DNA from: Dokdonella_A sp049583635
GTDB taxonomy: Bacteria > Pseudomonadota > Gammaproteobacteria > Xanthomonadales > Rhodanobacteraceae
Assembly (NCBI GenBank): GCA_049583635.1
Contig: JBAUWF010000066.1
Span: forward strand, 1 to 64,000
Direction: 5' to 3'
DNA: 64,000 nt
Position numbers and translations under genes: made by a program. The notes below the pieces were generated by a model that saw only the letters and a program-made list of their open reading frames with translations, ran no database searches and was not told the DNA's origin. Numbering within the stretch: the stretch's first letter is position 1; each line of letters starts with the position of its first letter. Of the stretch, positions 27,377-36,726 are shown piece by piece.

Positions 27377-30300
27377 TCAAGCGCCGGATTTTTTCAGGAT
27401 GTCGATCGTCCTCGCGAGACGTTTGGGCGACACCGGCTCGGGTGTGCCGAGTTCCTGCGCGAACATCGAAACGCGCAATTCCTCGATCATCCAGCGCAGA
27501 TCCGCGAGCGCGCCTGCGTCACGATCGCCGGCCGCCATGAAGTCGAGATAATCGCGCCAATAGCCCTGCACGATCAGCATGCGGCTCTGGTCACGCAGCG
27601 GATCCTGGCGCAATCGAAGCGCTCGCGCGTGCATCGCCTGCAAGTAACGCGGAAATTGGGCCAGCCGCGCAAGCTCCGTATCGCGCACGAATCCCGGATG
27701 CAGCAACAGGTCGAGTTGCGCGCGCAGATCATCGTAATTGGCACCGGCAAATCCCACCATCGGTGGCTCAAGCCACGGGCGCAATTGCGCGTGCGTACCA
27801 ATCACCGCCTCGACGTGGCGCAGGCGCTCGATTGCGGTAGCGAAGAGTTCGCGTGCCGCTTCGTCCTTCACGCGATCGAACGCCGTGCGCTGCCGAATAT
27901 CCAGCCGGTGCGCGCCCAGCACATCGTTCAGAGCGGCTTCGATCAGATCGCTGCGAAGGGCGTCCAGGCTGCCGAGCGGTAGCCACTGCAATGCCATGTC
28001 GGTGCCGATCGGCAGCTGCCGGCGCGCACGTTTCACTACGTCGGCCAATGCGCGCCGCAGCAGACGCTCAACACCGCGCCGGTGCGCCGCCGATGCATGG
28101 TTGGCATGCTCGAACACGCGTAACGCAACGCGGTCGCCGAGATCGACCAGCGCCGGATAGGCGATCAGCTCGCCGACGCCAGGCACGCTTGCGGGAATCT
28201 CGTCAAAATCAAAGGCATAAATGTCATCACGCTCGAGATCAGCCTCGGTCCGGCGCGAAAAAGCATCACGCGCGGCAGCCGAGAAGTCGCGCTGTATCGA
28301 TGCGAGATCGCGACCTTCGGCCACACTTTGCGCAGCGTCATCGACAACTCGAAAGCGCATGCGCAAATAATCGGGCACTACGCTGGCTGCGAAATCGCCC
28401 GCAGTGAGCGCGACTCCGGTCACGCGCTGCAGATAATCGGCAAGGACCACGGCGAGGGGTTCGTCGCGTGCGCGCGCGCATTCGATGAATGCGCGCGCGA
28501 AGTCGGGCGCGGGCACGAAATTGCGCCTGAGCGATTTCGGCAAGCCACGAATCAGTGCAGCGACCCGTTGCGGCAGCAGGCCCGGCACCAGCCATTCGCA
28601 GCGCGCCTTCGGCAGCGCATTGAGCAGCGCCAACGGCACAACCAATGTGACACCATCGGCCGCATCGCCCGGAACCAACCGGTATTCGAGCTTGAGGCGC
28701 GCCCCGGCGAGCGTCAGGTGCAACGGAAAATCGGCCGCTTCGACTGTGGGCGTCTCGCTCATGATGTCGGCGAGCGACCAGTGAAGTCCGGCGCGCGCGG
28801 CGGGCGCTGCGTTGCGATACCAGCCATCCAGTGCCGCCGTATTGTTGATCCGCACCGGCAACTTGCCTTTGAAGAACGCGGCCAGCTCCTCGGCCGACCG
28901 GACCAGCCCACCGCGTCGGCACTTTGCCTCGATATCGATCGCCTCGGACAGTACGCGCGCGTTGGCTCGAATGAAGTCTGCGCGCGCATCGATCGCACAG
29001 GCCGCGAGTGCCTCGCGCAGGAAAATTTGGTGCGAGAGCACCGCATCCTGACGATCGAACCGCACCTTGCGTTGAGCGATCAGGACCAGACCGAACAGAC
29101 CGACTTGCTCGGTCGCCATGACGGCTCCGCGCCGGCGCGAGAAATGCGGGTCGCGCCAGCTACGCTTGACCAGATGTGCGGCCTGCTGCTCGATCCACAG
29201 CGGCTCGATCCGCGCGCAACCCATCGCATAGACCTTGCCGATGTCGATGATCTCTCCGGCGAGCAGCCATTGCGGCGGCGATTTGGTGAGCGCCGAGCCC
29301 GGGAAAATCGCGAAGCGGCGCTCGCGCGTGCCGCGATAGTGTCCGCTCTCATCCTTGCGTGCCACCTGGGTGGGCCAGCCCGAGAGCAGACAACGATGGA
29401 TCGCCTCGTAGCGCCGCTCCGCCTCCTTGCGCGACTCGGGTTGCACCGCCGGCGACCGACGCGTCGCTGCCGCATCTGCCGCAGCACGATCCGATTCGGC
29501 GATCAGCAGCAATTGCCGATGCAATTCACGCCATTCGCGCAATCGCAGGAACGACAGGAAATTGACGCGGCACCACTCGCGCAGACGCGCCTGGGTCAGA
29601 TCCTCGTGCGCGCTCGAGGCGACTCGCCAGAGCTTGAGAACACCGAGAAAATCGGACTTGGGCTCGACGAACTGCGCGTGCGCCGCATCGGCCTGCGCAC
29701 GCGCATCAGCCGGCCGTTCACGCGGGTCGGGGATGGCGAGAAATGCGACCAGCACCAGTAATTCAGCTGTGACGCCGAGGCGGTCGGCTTCGATCAGCAT
29801 GCGGGCGAGTGCCACATCGACCGGCCAACGCGCGATCCGGCGGCCGATTTCATTGAGTCGGCGCTCAGCATCAATCGCACCGATCTCGGCCAGCCGCCGG
29901 TAACCGTCACCGACAGCCCGCTCGTCAGGCGCTTCGACAAACGGAAAATCGGCCGGATCGCCAAGCCTCAGACTCAACATGCGCAGGATCACACCGGCCA
30001 GCGACGAGCGCACGATCTCCGGATCGGTATAACGCGGACGCGCGGCAAAATCGTCTTCGCTGTACAGGCGATAACAGATACCCGGGCCGAGGCGACCGCA
30101 GCGACCCTTGCGCTGATCGGCGGCAGCCTGCGAGATCGGCTCGACCCGGAGTCGGTCGAGTTGCCGGCGTTGTGAATAGCGCTTCACGCGTGCTGTGCCG
30201 CTGTCGATGACGTAGCGAATGCGTGGAACGGTGAGCGAGGTTTCCGCAACATTGGTCGCGAGCACGATGCGGCGCGCGGGGCCTGGTCGGAATACGCGAT

Positions 30301-31384
30301 CCTGATCCGCGCCCGACAGGCGCGCATACAGCGGCAATATCTCGGTTACGCGATAGTTGCGGCGGCCCAGCGCCAGATGCGTGTCCCGGATTTCACGCTC
30401 GCCCGGCAAAAACACCAGAACGTCACCGTGTGGATCACTTGCACTGATCTCATCGATTACCGCGACGATCTGCTCGGCCGGGCCGGGATCGCCGCGACGA
30501 GCCGGATTGGAGTTGGCGTTTTGAGCGCCCGCACGTGGGCCGCGGCCAATTGATTCGGATTCCTTTTCGGCATCGGGTGGGCGCCAGCGGATCTCCACCG
30601 GATGCGCGCGACCCTCGATCTCGACGATTGGCGCGCCGTCGAAGTGCGCCGCAAACCGCGCGGTATCGATCGTCGCAGATGTGACGAGCAGTTTCAGGTC
30701 ACGGCGACGCGTGAGCAGGCGTTTCAGGTAACCGAGCAGAAAATCGACGTTGAGACTTCGCTCGTGCGCCTCGTCGATGATAATGGTGTCGTATGCGGCG
30801 AGCCACGGATCCGACTGGGTCTCGGCCAGCAGGATGCCGTCGGTCATGAACTTGATCAGCGTGTCGCGTCCAACCTGTTCGGCGAAGCGCACCTGGAAGC
30901 CGACCACGCCGCCGAGCGGACGGTCCAGTTCAAAGGCCACCCGCCGAGCAAGTGCGCGCGCGGCGACACGCCTTGGCTGTGTGCAGCCGATCATGCCCGC
31001 CACGCCGCGATTGGCGGCAAGGCAAAGTTTCGGCAACTGCGTACTCTTGCCCGAACCGGTCTCTCCAGCCAGCACGACCACGCGATGTTGCTTGATCAGA
31101 TCGACGATCTCGTCGCCCTTGTCCGCGATCGGGAGGGAGCTGTCCAGTGCGAACGCGGGGACGCTGGCCAGACGCATGCGTCGCTCGTCGACCGATCTTT
31201 CAATAGCAGCCGCGAGCCTCGAGTACGCGGCACCGCCAGGGTGCTTTCGCGCGCGCGCGAATCGACGCCATTGTCCGATCAAACACCCGCGGTCGCGGGT
31301 CAGAACGTGGTCAAGCGCAGCCCTGAGTTCGGCCAGCGTTTTGGCGGCGTCATCGGACACGTCACGTCGCCTGCCTTTGAACAT
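27377..31384 (-). CDS. hrpA: ATP-dependent RNA helicase HrpA (DEAH box)
   Basis: A 1335-residue superfamily 2 DEAH helicase. After an N-terminal helical part it has Walker A AGETGSGKSTQLPKLCLA, motif Ia QPRRVAARALARRVA, the DEAH box TIIIDEAHERSLNVDFLLGY, motif III SATID, and C-terminal helicase motifs ATNVAETSLTVPRIRYVIDSG and QRKGRCGRLGPG. The HA2/OB-fold region (IARWPVDVALARMLIEA) and a long C-terminal DUF3418 extension follow, giving the bacterial HrpA layout. In E. coli HrpA acts in mRNA processing and resolution of stalled or collided ribosomes (family knowledge). The length is close to E. coli HrpA (1300). A downstream GTG within the first ten codons is an alternative start. The next gene upstream on the same strand is a ThrE-like exporter 60 bp away. 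Confidence 0.96.
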   Translation of the reverse strand: MFKGRRRDVSDDAAKTLAELRAALDHVLTRDRGCLIGQWRRFARARKHPGGAAYSRLAAAIERSVDERRMRLASVPAFALDSSLPIADKGDEIVDLIKQHRVVVLAGETGSGKSTQLPKLCLAANRGVAGMIGCTQPRRVAARALARRVAFELDRPLGGVVGFQVRFAEQVGRDTLIKFMTDGILLAETQSDPWLAAYDTIIIDEAHERSLNVDFLLGYLKRLLTRRRDLKLLVTSATIDTARFAAHFDGAPIVEIEGRAHPVEIRWRPPDAEKESESIGRGPRAGAQNANSNPARRGDPGPAEQIVAVIDEISASDPHGDVLVFLPGEREIRDTHLALGRRNYRVTEILPLYARLSGADQDRVFRPGPARRIVLATNVAETSLTVPRIRYVIDSGTARVKRYSQRRQLDRLRVEPISQAAADQRKGRCGRLGPGICYRLYSEDDFAARPRYTDPEIVRSSLAGVILRMLSLRLGDPADFPFVEAPDERAVGDGYRRLAEIGAIDAERRLNEIGRRIARWPVDVALARMLIEADRLGVTAELLVLVAFLAIPDPRERPADARAQADAAHAQFVEPKSDFLGVLKLWRVASSAHEDLTQARLREWCRVNFLSFLRLREWRELHRQLLLIAESDRAAADAAATRRSPAVQPESRKEAERRYEAIHRCLLSGWPTQVARKDESGHYRGTRERRFAIFPGSALTKSPPQWLLAGEIIDIGKVYAMGCARIEPLWIEQQAAHLVKRSWRDPHFSRRRGAVMATEQVGLFGLVLIAQRKVRFDRQDAVLSHQIFLREALAACAIDARADFIRANARVLSEAIDIEAKCRRGGLVRSAEELAAFFKGKLPVRINNTAALDGWYRNAAPAARAGLHWSLADIMSETPTVEAADFPLHLTLAGARLKLEYRLVPGDAADGVTLVVPLALLNALPKARCEWLVPGLLPQRVAALIRGLPKSLRRNFVPAPDFARAFIECARARDEPLAVVLADYLQRVTGVALTAGDFAASVVPDYLRMRFRVVDDAAQSVAEGRDLASIQRDFSAAARDAFSRRTEADLERDDIYAFDFDEIPASVPGVGELIAYPALVDLGDRVALRVFEHANHASAAHRRGVERLLRRALADVVKRARRQLPIGTDMALQWLPLGSLDALRSDLIEAALNDVLGAHRLDIRQRTAFDRVKDEAARELFATAIERLRHVEAVIGTHAQLRPWLEPPMVGFAGANYDDLRAQLDLLLHPGFVRDTELARLAQFPRYLQAMHARALRLRQDPLRDQSRMLIVQGYWRDYLDFMAAGDRDAGALADLRWMIEELRVSMFAQELGTPEPVSPKRLARTIDILKKSGA

Positions 31385-31444
31385 TGTGCGCGGGAAAATC
31401 GTGGTTCGCGTCGGTGCGGCGACGCGTGGGCTCTGGCCTCCGCT

Positions 31445-32713
31445 TCACAAGCTGCGTCGCGGCGGAACCAGCAGATCACCGAACAACAGACCGGCGACGA
31501 TCGCGATCAGCAACGTGAACAGCGCGACAGCGGTGTCGAGACCAAGCAGCACGTCGCGCTCGAACACGAAATTGAGCGTGCGAAAGCCGACACTGCCCGG
31601 CACCAGCAGGATGATCCCCGGTTCGCGCACCAGCGCGCCCGGCAGATCGCACATGCGGGCAAATCCGTTGCTTACCGCGCCAATCACGAGTCCGCCGAGA
31701 AATACCCCGAACGGCGGCGAGACATGCGCACCACCGACCTGGGTACACGCATAACTGAGGATAACCGCGCCGATCACGATCGGATAGAAGCGCCACGGGC
31801 TGCGAAACAGCACCGCGAACGCGCACGCAGCCGCCAGCACCGCAAGCCATTCGATCCAGATCGGAACGGATGCACCCGGAATGCCGGCCGGTATCAGTCC
31901 GAACAGCTTGCACAGTTCGGCCGCTGCGACGGTTCCGAAGCCAAGCTTGAGCAGCGTGGCCATCGCACCGGCCATGCGCGCGGTCCCGGAGATCAGGTGC
32001 TGGCTGGACATCTCGCGCACGGCCGTGGTCAAGGTCATGCCCGGCAGCAGCACGATCAGGCTCGAGATCACCACCGATCGCACAGCGATGGGTACGACAT
32101 AGACCGCGACCAGCGTCGCGATCGTGGTCGCGAGCAGTGCCGCGATGGCTTCCGACGCGGCAGCCACATTGGGCCTGTTGTGTGCGAGCAAAGTAATCAG
32201 ACCGATCAGCACTCCGATCAGCGCCGAGGTCGCGACGCCGGCCCATGCCGTGTGCAGGATGAACGCGATACTGGCCGACGAGACACCATAACTCACCGCC
32301 ATCAAGAGACGCATCACCAATGGCGAGCGTGCCGCGCCGATCTCACGCAACAAGCGGCGGCCTTCGGCAAGTTCGATGGCGCCCTCAATGACCCGCGCGG
32401 CAACGGAGTCAACCTCGCACAACTTCTTGAGGTTCACATCGCCGGGCGATACGCGCACGACCTGGGTAAATTCGGGTATGGCGTCCTCGCGTTCGTGATC
32501 GGCAAACGACATCACGATCGAGGTCGGTGTAGCAAGCACATTGCAGTCGAGTCCGAGTCGCGTGCCGACCAGATTGATGAGATCTTCAAGACGCGGCGCA
32601 GCGGTGCCGTATTCGTGCAGGCTCCGCGCCAGATCGACGACGAAATGGATGCGTGTCTCGAACGCCGCTGTGGCGCCCGTGCGCTCGTTTTTCGAAGGTT
32701 TCTCGTGGACCAT
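31445..32713 (-). CDS. Threonine/serine exporter family protein (ThrE-like, DUF1212)
   Basis: A 422-residue inner-membrane protein. The N-terminal soluble domain (about 20-130) contains VVDLARSLHEYGTAAPRLED and LGLDCNVLATPTSIVMSF, the DUF1212 signature. About ten membrane spans follow, for example LLMAVSYGVSSASIAFIL, ALIGVLIGLITLLA, AIAALLATTIATLVAVYVV, and the ThrE-type second half with FGVFLGGLVIGAVSN and LVPGSVGFRTL. ThrE of Corynebacterium exports L-threonine and L-serine by proton antiport (family knowledge). Substrate here is not provable from sequence. The second half resembles DUF3815, which in some bacteria is a separate gene; here both halves are in one chain. The start has no strong ribosome-binding site. 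Confidence 0.85.
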   Translation of the reverse strand: MVHEKPSKNERTGATAAFETRIHFVVDLARSLHEYGTAAPRLEDLINLVGTRLGLDCNVLATPTSIVMSFADHEREDAIPEFTQVVRVSPGDVNLKKLCEVDSVAARVIEGAIELAEGRRLLREIGAARSPLVMRLLMAVSYGVSSASIAFILHTAWAGVATSALIGVLIGLITLLAHNRPNVAAASEAIAALLATTIATLVAVYVVPIAVRSVVISSLIVLLPGMTLTTAVREMSSQHLISGTARMAGAMATLLKLGFGTVAAAELCKLFGLIPAGIPGASVPIWIEWLAVLAAACAFAVLFRSPWRFYPIVIGAVILSYACTQVGGAHVSPPFGVFLGGLVIGAVSNGFARMCDLPGALVREPGIILLVPGSVGFRTLNFVFERDVLLGLDTAVALFTLLIAIVAGLLFGDLLVPPRRSL

Positions 32714-33066
32714 GACCCGACAATCTTACCGAGGTGCGCTGGCAAGCGCTCCGACCCGCGTGGCGGCAAGTCTTGCAGCCACATGAAGCGAACGGTCCAT
32801 AGTGGACTGCCTTGACCGGTGAACCGCCCGGCGCCCGACGGCAGCACTCTCTCCAGTCGATGCTCGCGCGTGCAATACCCCGTCGTTCCGGTGTTCATGC
32901 AGCCCTGTTAGCCTAGGGCGTTCTGATCCAGCCAGCACGCTGGTCATGATGCCCATGAGGTTCGCCGGGCGGTGTATGGCGTAGCCAAGGCTGGTGACTT
33001 CGGCAAGACGCGCGCCTTGTGCACATCCCGTTGTGCAGTTGAATAGATCAGAGTATCCCTGACGCG
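32714..33066. other. Intergenic region between the exporter and MCE operon
   Basis: About 350 bases between divergently read genes with no supported gene. Frames here lack ribosome-binding sites. The part just before the MCE operon holds a possible promoter (separate entry). Confidence 0.5.
33031..33059 (+). promoter_or_regulatory. Possible sigma-70 promoter of the MCE operon
   Basis: TTGTGC (33031-33036) and TATCCC (33054-33059) are 17 bases apart. The predicted start of transcription would fall about at the ATG at 33067, implying a leaderless or nearly leaderless message; no Shine-Dalgarno is visible before that ATG, which agrees. The -10 match is poor, so this is weak. Confidence 0.25.
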
Positions 33067-34188
33067 ATGGCACAGGCAGCGACGGCACATTTCGAACACG
33101 ATCGCCAAGGCGGGTACGTCGCCGCTGCGGGTGACTGGACGCTGAGCCATGCCGAGGCGTTGGCCGAGCATATCGGGCGCCTGACGCGTCGTATCCCGGA
33201 GAGCGCGCGCATCGACGCGAGCGCGTTGACCCGGCTCGATACTGCCGGCGCGTATCTGTTGCTCGACCTCGCTCACGATCGCATGGACGTGATCGAAGGT
33301 CTCGATGATTCGCGCCGCGCATTGCTCGAGGCGGTAGCCAAGGCACGACCGGCATCGCACGCTCCGGGCGCTGAGCGTCGCGCGTCCGGCCTCTCCGACA
33401 TGCTTGCGCGCACCGGCAGTGCGGTCGAAACGGCAGGTCGCAATTTGGTGACCCTCGTCGGCTTCATTGGTCTGGTGTTGGCCACGTTCGCGCGCTCTCT
33501 CTGGATTCCGCGCCGCTGGCGCGTCACCTCACTGTTTTTCCATGTCGAGCAGACCGGGCTCGATGCGGTGCCGATCGTCGCGCTGCTGAGTTTCCTGATC
33601 GGCGCCGTAGTTGCGTTTCTCGGTGCGACCGTGCTGCGCGACTTCGGCGCCAGTATCTTCACCGTGGAACTGGTCGGATATTCGTTCCTGCGTGAGTTCG
33701 GCGTGCTGCTGACCGCGATTCTGGTTGCCGGGCGCTCGGGCAGCGCATTCACCGCGCAGATCGGCTCGATGAAGGCGCGTGAGGAGATCGACGCGATCCG
33801 TACGCTCGGCCTCGATCCGATCGAAGTACTGGTGCTGCCGCGGGTGCTCGCGCTGCTCGTCGCGCTGCCGCTGCTGACCTTCCTGGCGATGCTCGCCGGC
33901 ATACTCGGGGGCGGCGTGGTGTCGGCGCTGGCGCTCGATATTTCGCCGGCCATGTTCATCTCGCGCCTGCACGAGTTGGCCGGCGCGCGCCATTTCTGGG
34001 TCGGCATGAGCAAGGCGCCGATCTTCGCGTTCCTGATTGCGTCGATCGGCTGCCTCGAAGGATTCAAGGTCAGCGGCAGTGCCGAATCGGTCGGCGCGCA
34101 TACGACCTCGAGTGTCGTGCAATCGATCTTCGTGGTGATACTCATCGATGCGCTTGCAGCGATCTTCTTCATGGAGATGAATCTGTGA
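33067..34188 (+). CDS. MCE/Mla-type ABC transporter permease with fused STAS domain
   Basis: A 373-residue protein. Residues about 5-95 form a STAS-like domain (AAAGDWTLSHAEALAEHIGR, then SARIDASALTRLDTAGAYLL), the counterpart of the separate MlaB protein of E. coli. Residues about 120-373 are an MlaE-type permease: VEQTGLDAVPIVALLSFLIG, VGYSFLREFGVLLTAILVAG, SGSAFTAQIGSMKAREEIDA and LALLVALPLLTFLAMLAG. These complexes move phospholipid between the two membranes (family knowledge). The stop overlaps the GTG start of the ATPase gene by four bases, so this is the first gene of a four-gene operon. Confidence 0.92.
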   Translation: MAQAATAHFEHDRQGGYVAAAGDWTLSHAEALAEHIGRLTRRIPESARIDASALTRLDTAGAYLLLDLAHDRMDVIEGLDDSRRALLEAVAKARPASHAPGAERRASGLSDMLARTGSAVETAGRNLVTLVGFIGLVLATFARSLWIPRRWRVTSLFFHVEQTGLDAVPIVALLSFLIGAVVAFLGATVLRDFGASIFTVELVGYSFLREFGVLLTAILVAGRSGSAFTAQIGSMKAREEIDAIRTLGLDPIEVLVLPRVLALLVALPLLTFLAMLAGILGGGVVSALALDISPAMFISRLHELAGARHFWVGMSKAPIFAFLIASIGCLEGFKVSGSAESVGAHTTSSVVQSIFVVILIDALAAIFFMEMNL

Positions 34189-34973
34189 AAGCGCGCGACA
34201 TCGTCATCAAGGTTCGCGGCCTGGAAAACCGCTTCGGCCGCCAGATCGTGCACGAGAATCTCGATCTCGACGTGTATCGCGGCGAAATACTCGGCGTGGT
34301 CGGCGGTTCCGGAAGCGGCAAATCAGTGTTGCTGCGCTCGATCATCGGACTCAACCGGCCGACGGCCGGACGCATCGAGATGTTCGGCGAAGACATCACC
34401 GCCATGTCGCCGGCGCAGCGCGGCGCGCTCGAGCGCCGTTGCGGCGTCCTGTTTCAGAACGGGGCACTGTTCTCGTCGCTGACGGTGGTCGAGAATGTGA
34501 TGGTGCCGCTACGCGAACACGTGGAACTTGCACTCGATCTGATGCGGCGCTTGGCCTCGCTCAAGATTGCCCTCGCCGGATTGCCGGTCGAGGCCGGCGA
34601 CAAGTACCCGTCCGAACTGTCCGGCGGCATGGTCAAGCGCGCGGCCCTCGCGCGAGCAATCGCGCTGGATCCGGACATCCTGTTTCTCGATGAACCGACC
34701 GCCGGGCTCGATCCGATCGGAGCGGCCGCCTTCGATCGACTGATTCTGACCTTGCGCGAGAGTCTCGGACTCACGGTGTTTCTGGTGACCCACGATCTCG
34801 ATACGCTGTACACAATCTGCGACCGTGTCGCCGTGATTGCGGAAAACCACGTGCTCATCGCCGATACGCTGGACAAGGTCGAGCATTGCGATCAACCCTG
34901 GGTACACGATTACTTCCAGGGCCCGCGCGGTCGCATGGCGCAACAGGCGGCGCACACCGCAGTGGAGGATTGA
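34185..34973 (+). CDS. MCE/Mla-type ABC transporter ATP-binding protein (MlaF-like)
   Basis: A 262-residue ABC ATPase with a GTG start overlapping the permease stop (GTGA). Walker A is GGSGSGKS (about 40-47), the signature is LSGGMVKRAALARAIALDP, Walker B is ILFLDEPTAGLDP, and the switch is VTHD. The sequence LSGGMVKRAALARA is characteristic of the MlaF/MCE subgroup rather than of sugar or amino-acid importers. It powers lipid transport with the permease and MCE protein. The stop TGA is two bases before the ATG of the next gene. Confidence 0.94.
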   Translation: MKARDIVIKVRGLENRFGRQIVHENLDLDVYRGEILGVVGGSGSGKSVLLRSIIGLNRPTAGRIEMFGEDITAMSPAQRGALERRCGVLFQNGALFSSLTVVENVMVPLREHVELALDLMRRLASLKIALAGLPVEAGDKYPSELSGGMVKRAALARAIALDPDILFLDEPTAGLDPIGAAAFDRLILTLRESLGLTVFLVTHDLDTLYTICDRVAVIAENHVLIADTLDKVEHCDQPWVHDYFQGPRGRMAQQAAHTAVED

Positions 34974-34975
34974 TC

Positions 34976-35920
34976 ATGGAAACCCGCGCTCACCACATAT
35001 TGATCGGGGCATTCACGATCGTGGTATTCGTGGTCGCACTCGGCTTCGTACTTTGGCTGTCGAAATCGAGCATCGATCAGAAATACGTCTACTACGACGT
35101 GATCTTCAACGAATCAGTCACCGGCTTGTCCAAGGGCGGCCTGGTGCAATACAACGGCATCAAGGTCGGCGAGGTCACCCGGCTCAGTCTCGCACCGGAC
35201 GATCCGCGCAAGGTAATTGCACGTATCCGCATCGACGGCGGTACGCCGATCCGCAAGGACACGCGCGCCAAACTCGGCCTGCTCGGTGTGACCGGTGTCG
35301 CTTTCATCCAGTTATCCGGCGGCGCGCCGGGCAGCCCGCCATTGCTGCCCACGCAATCCAATCCGGTGCCGGTGATTCCATCCGAGGAATCGGCCTTGTC
35401 GAAACTGCTCGGCTCGGGCGCCGATATCGTCACCAGCGCCAACGACGTCTTGTTCCGCATCGGCGAGTTGCTCTCCAAGGACAACGTGGACCGGTTCTCC
35501 GCGACTCTGCAACACCTCGACGAGTTGACCGGCGCGGTGGCCGGCCAGCGCGATGCGTTGGCCTCCGCGCTCAAACAGCTTGCCGACGCCAGCGGCCAGC
35601 TCAAGAGCACGCTGAACACGCTCGATGCGATGGCAACGACGACCAATGATTTGATGCGCAACAACGCACGCCAAGTGCTCGACGCGACCCAGCAGGCGCT
35701 GGAAAATGTCGACAAGGTGGCCAAATCGACCAATAGCCTGATCGACGACAACCGCGCCGCAATCAACAGTTTCAGCAACCAGGGCCTGCGGCAGGTGGGC
35801 CCGGCGATATCCGATCTGCGCGCGACGCTGCACTCGTTGAAGCAGCTCGTGGACAAACTGGCCCAGTCGAACAGCCTGCTGCTCGGTCACGACCAGCAGC
35901 AGGAATTCAAGCCGAACTGA
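34976..35920 (+). CDS. MCE-domain protein (MlaD-like substrate-binding component)
   Basis: A 314-residue protein. The start METRAHHILIGAFTIVVFVV follows GGAGG by eight bases. It has one N-terminal membrane span (about 9-28) and a single MCE domain (about 40-120: VYYDVIFNESVTGLSKGGLV, NGIKVGEVTRLSL, LGLLGVTGVAFIQLSGG). The remaining 190 residues are a long helical region with a repeated hydrophilic pattern (LDELTGAVAGQRDALASALK and NVDKVAKSTNSLIDDNRAAI), typical of MlaD/PqiB relatives that build a helical extension across the periplasm. It is longer than E. coli MlaD (183), so the periplasmic extension here is larger. Confidence 0.93.
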   Translation: METRAHHILIGAFTIVVFVVALGFVLWLSKSSIDQKYVYYDVIFNESVTGLSKGGLVQYNGIKVGEVTRLSLAPDDPRKVIARIRIDGGTPIRKDTRAKLGLLGVTGVAFIQLSGGAPGSPPLLPTQSNPVPVIPSEESALSKLLGSGADIVTSANDVLFRIGELLSKDNVDRFSATLQHLDELTGAVAGQRDALASALKQLADASGQLKSTLNTLDAMATTTNDLMRNNARQVLDATQQALENVDKVAKSTNSLIDDNRAAINSFSNQGLRQVGPAISDLRATLHSLKQLVDKLAQSNSLLLGHDQQQEFKPN

Positions 35921-35956
35921 GCGGCTGGCATCGGCCGCCGATTTCCGGAGCCTCGC

Positions 35957-36616
35957 ATGAGACATTTGATATCGCTCGTTCTGATCGCCTCGCTTGCGGC
36001 CTGCTCGACACTGGGCGCCCGCCACGAATCGTACGCGGTGTACGCACTGCGACCTGCCCCAGGCACCCGGTCCGACGCGAAACCGGTCGCGTGGCAATTG
36101 CTGGTACAGAATCCGATCGCGAGCGACGCGCTGAATACGGATCGTATTGCCGTCATGCCCAGCGCGGGTGTTTTTCAGGTGTACCCGAACGCGCGCTGGG
36201 GCGACCCGGCGCCGAAGCTGGTACAGAATTTGTTGATTCAGGCCTTCGAGGACAGCGGTCGCATCATCGGCGTTGCCGGGACCGATTCCGGCTTGCATGC
36301 CGACTTCATGCTGGCGCTCGAATTGCGGTCGTTCCAGATCGAATACGTCGATGGCACACCGCACGCGACGATTCGCCTGACTGCGAAGCTGGTCGATTAC
36401 GGTTCCAATCGCGTGCTGGCGGCACACACGTTTGCCGCCGACATGCCGGTGGCCGGCAGCAGCGCCGCTGATGCGGTGTCGGGCATTGGCAAGGCGCTGG
36501 ACCAATTGCTTCCGCAAGTCGTCGCGTGGACGCTGACGCAAGGAAGTTCGGCCTGGACACAACGCGGGCCGGCATCCGGGAATGAGCGCAACGTGCCGAC
36601 GCCGGACGAAGACTGA
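35957..36616 (+). CDS. ABC-type transport auxiliary lipoprotein (PqiC/MCE-associated)
   Basis: A 219-residue lipoprotein. The lipobox is ASLAAC (Cys17) after a short hydrophobic leader. The mature region begins with YAVYALRPAP and contains DRIAVMPSAGVFQVYPNARW and PKLVQNLLIQAFEDSG, typical of the ABC-type transport auxiliary lipoprotein family (PqiC, YmbA). These outer-membrane lipoproteins accompany MCE systems such as PqiABC. It starts 36 bases after the MCE gene, so it closes the operon. Confidence 0.87.
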   Translation: MRHLISLVLIASLAACSTLGARHESYAVYALRPAPGTRSDAKPVAWQLLVQNPIASDALNTDRIAVMPSAGVFQVYPNARWGDPAPKLVQNLLIQAFEDSGRIIGVAGTDSGLHADFMLALELRSFQIEYVDGTPHATIRLTAKLVDYGSNRVLAAHTFAADMPVAGSSAADAVSGIGKALDQLLPQVVAWTLTQGSSAWTQRGPASGNERNVPTPDED

Positions 36617-36726
36617 TCTGTACCCCGTACCCGCCGCACACCGTTGGGGCGCAATGTAGCGTGCGCTGCTTGCATGATCGCAGCCGCACGCGACTTCCTC
36701 ACCGCCGTCGAATCCCGGGGCGCACG

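Noticed and set aside
30602..32815. 737-codon plus-strand frame across hrpA and the ThrE-like gene
   Set aside because: It runs antisense across two well-supported genes and is rich in Arg, Asp, His and Gln without any motif.
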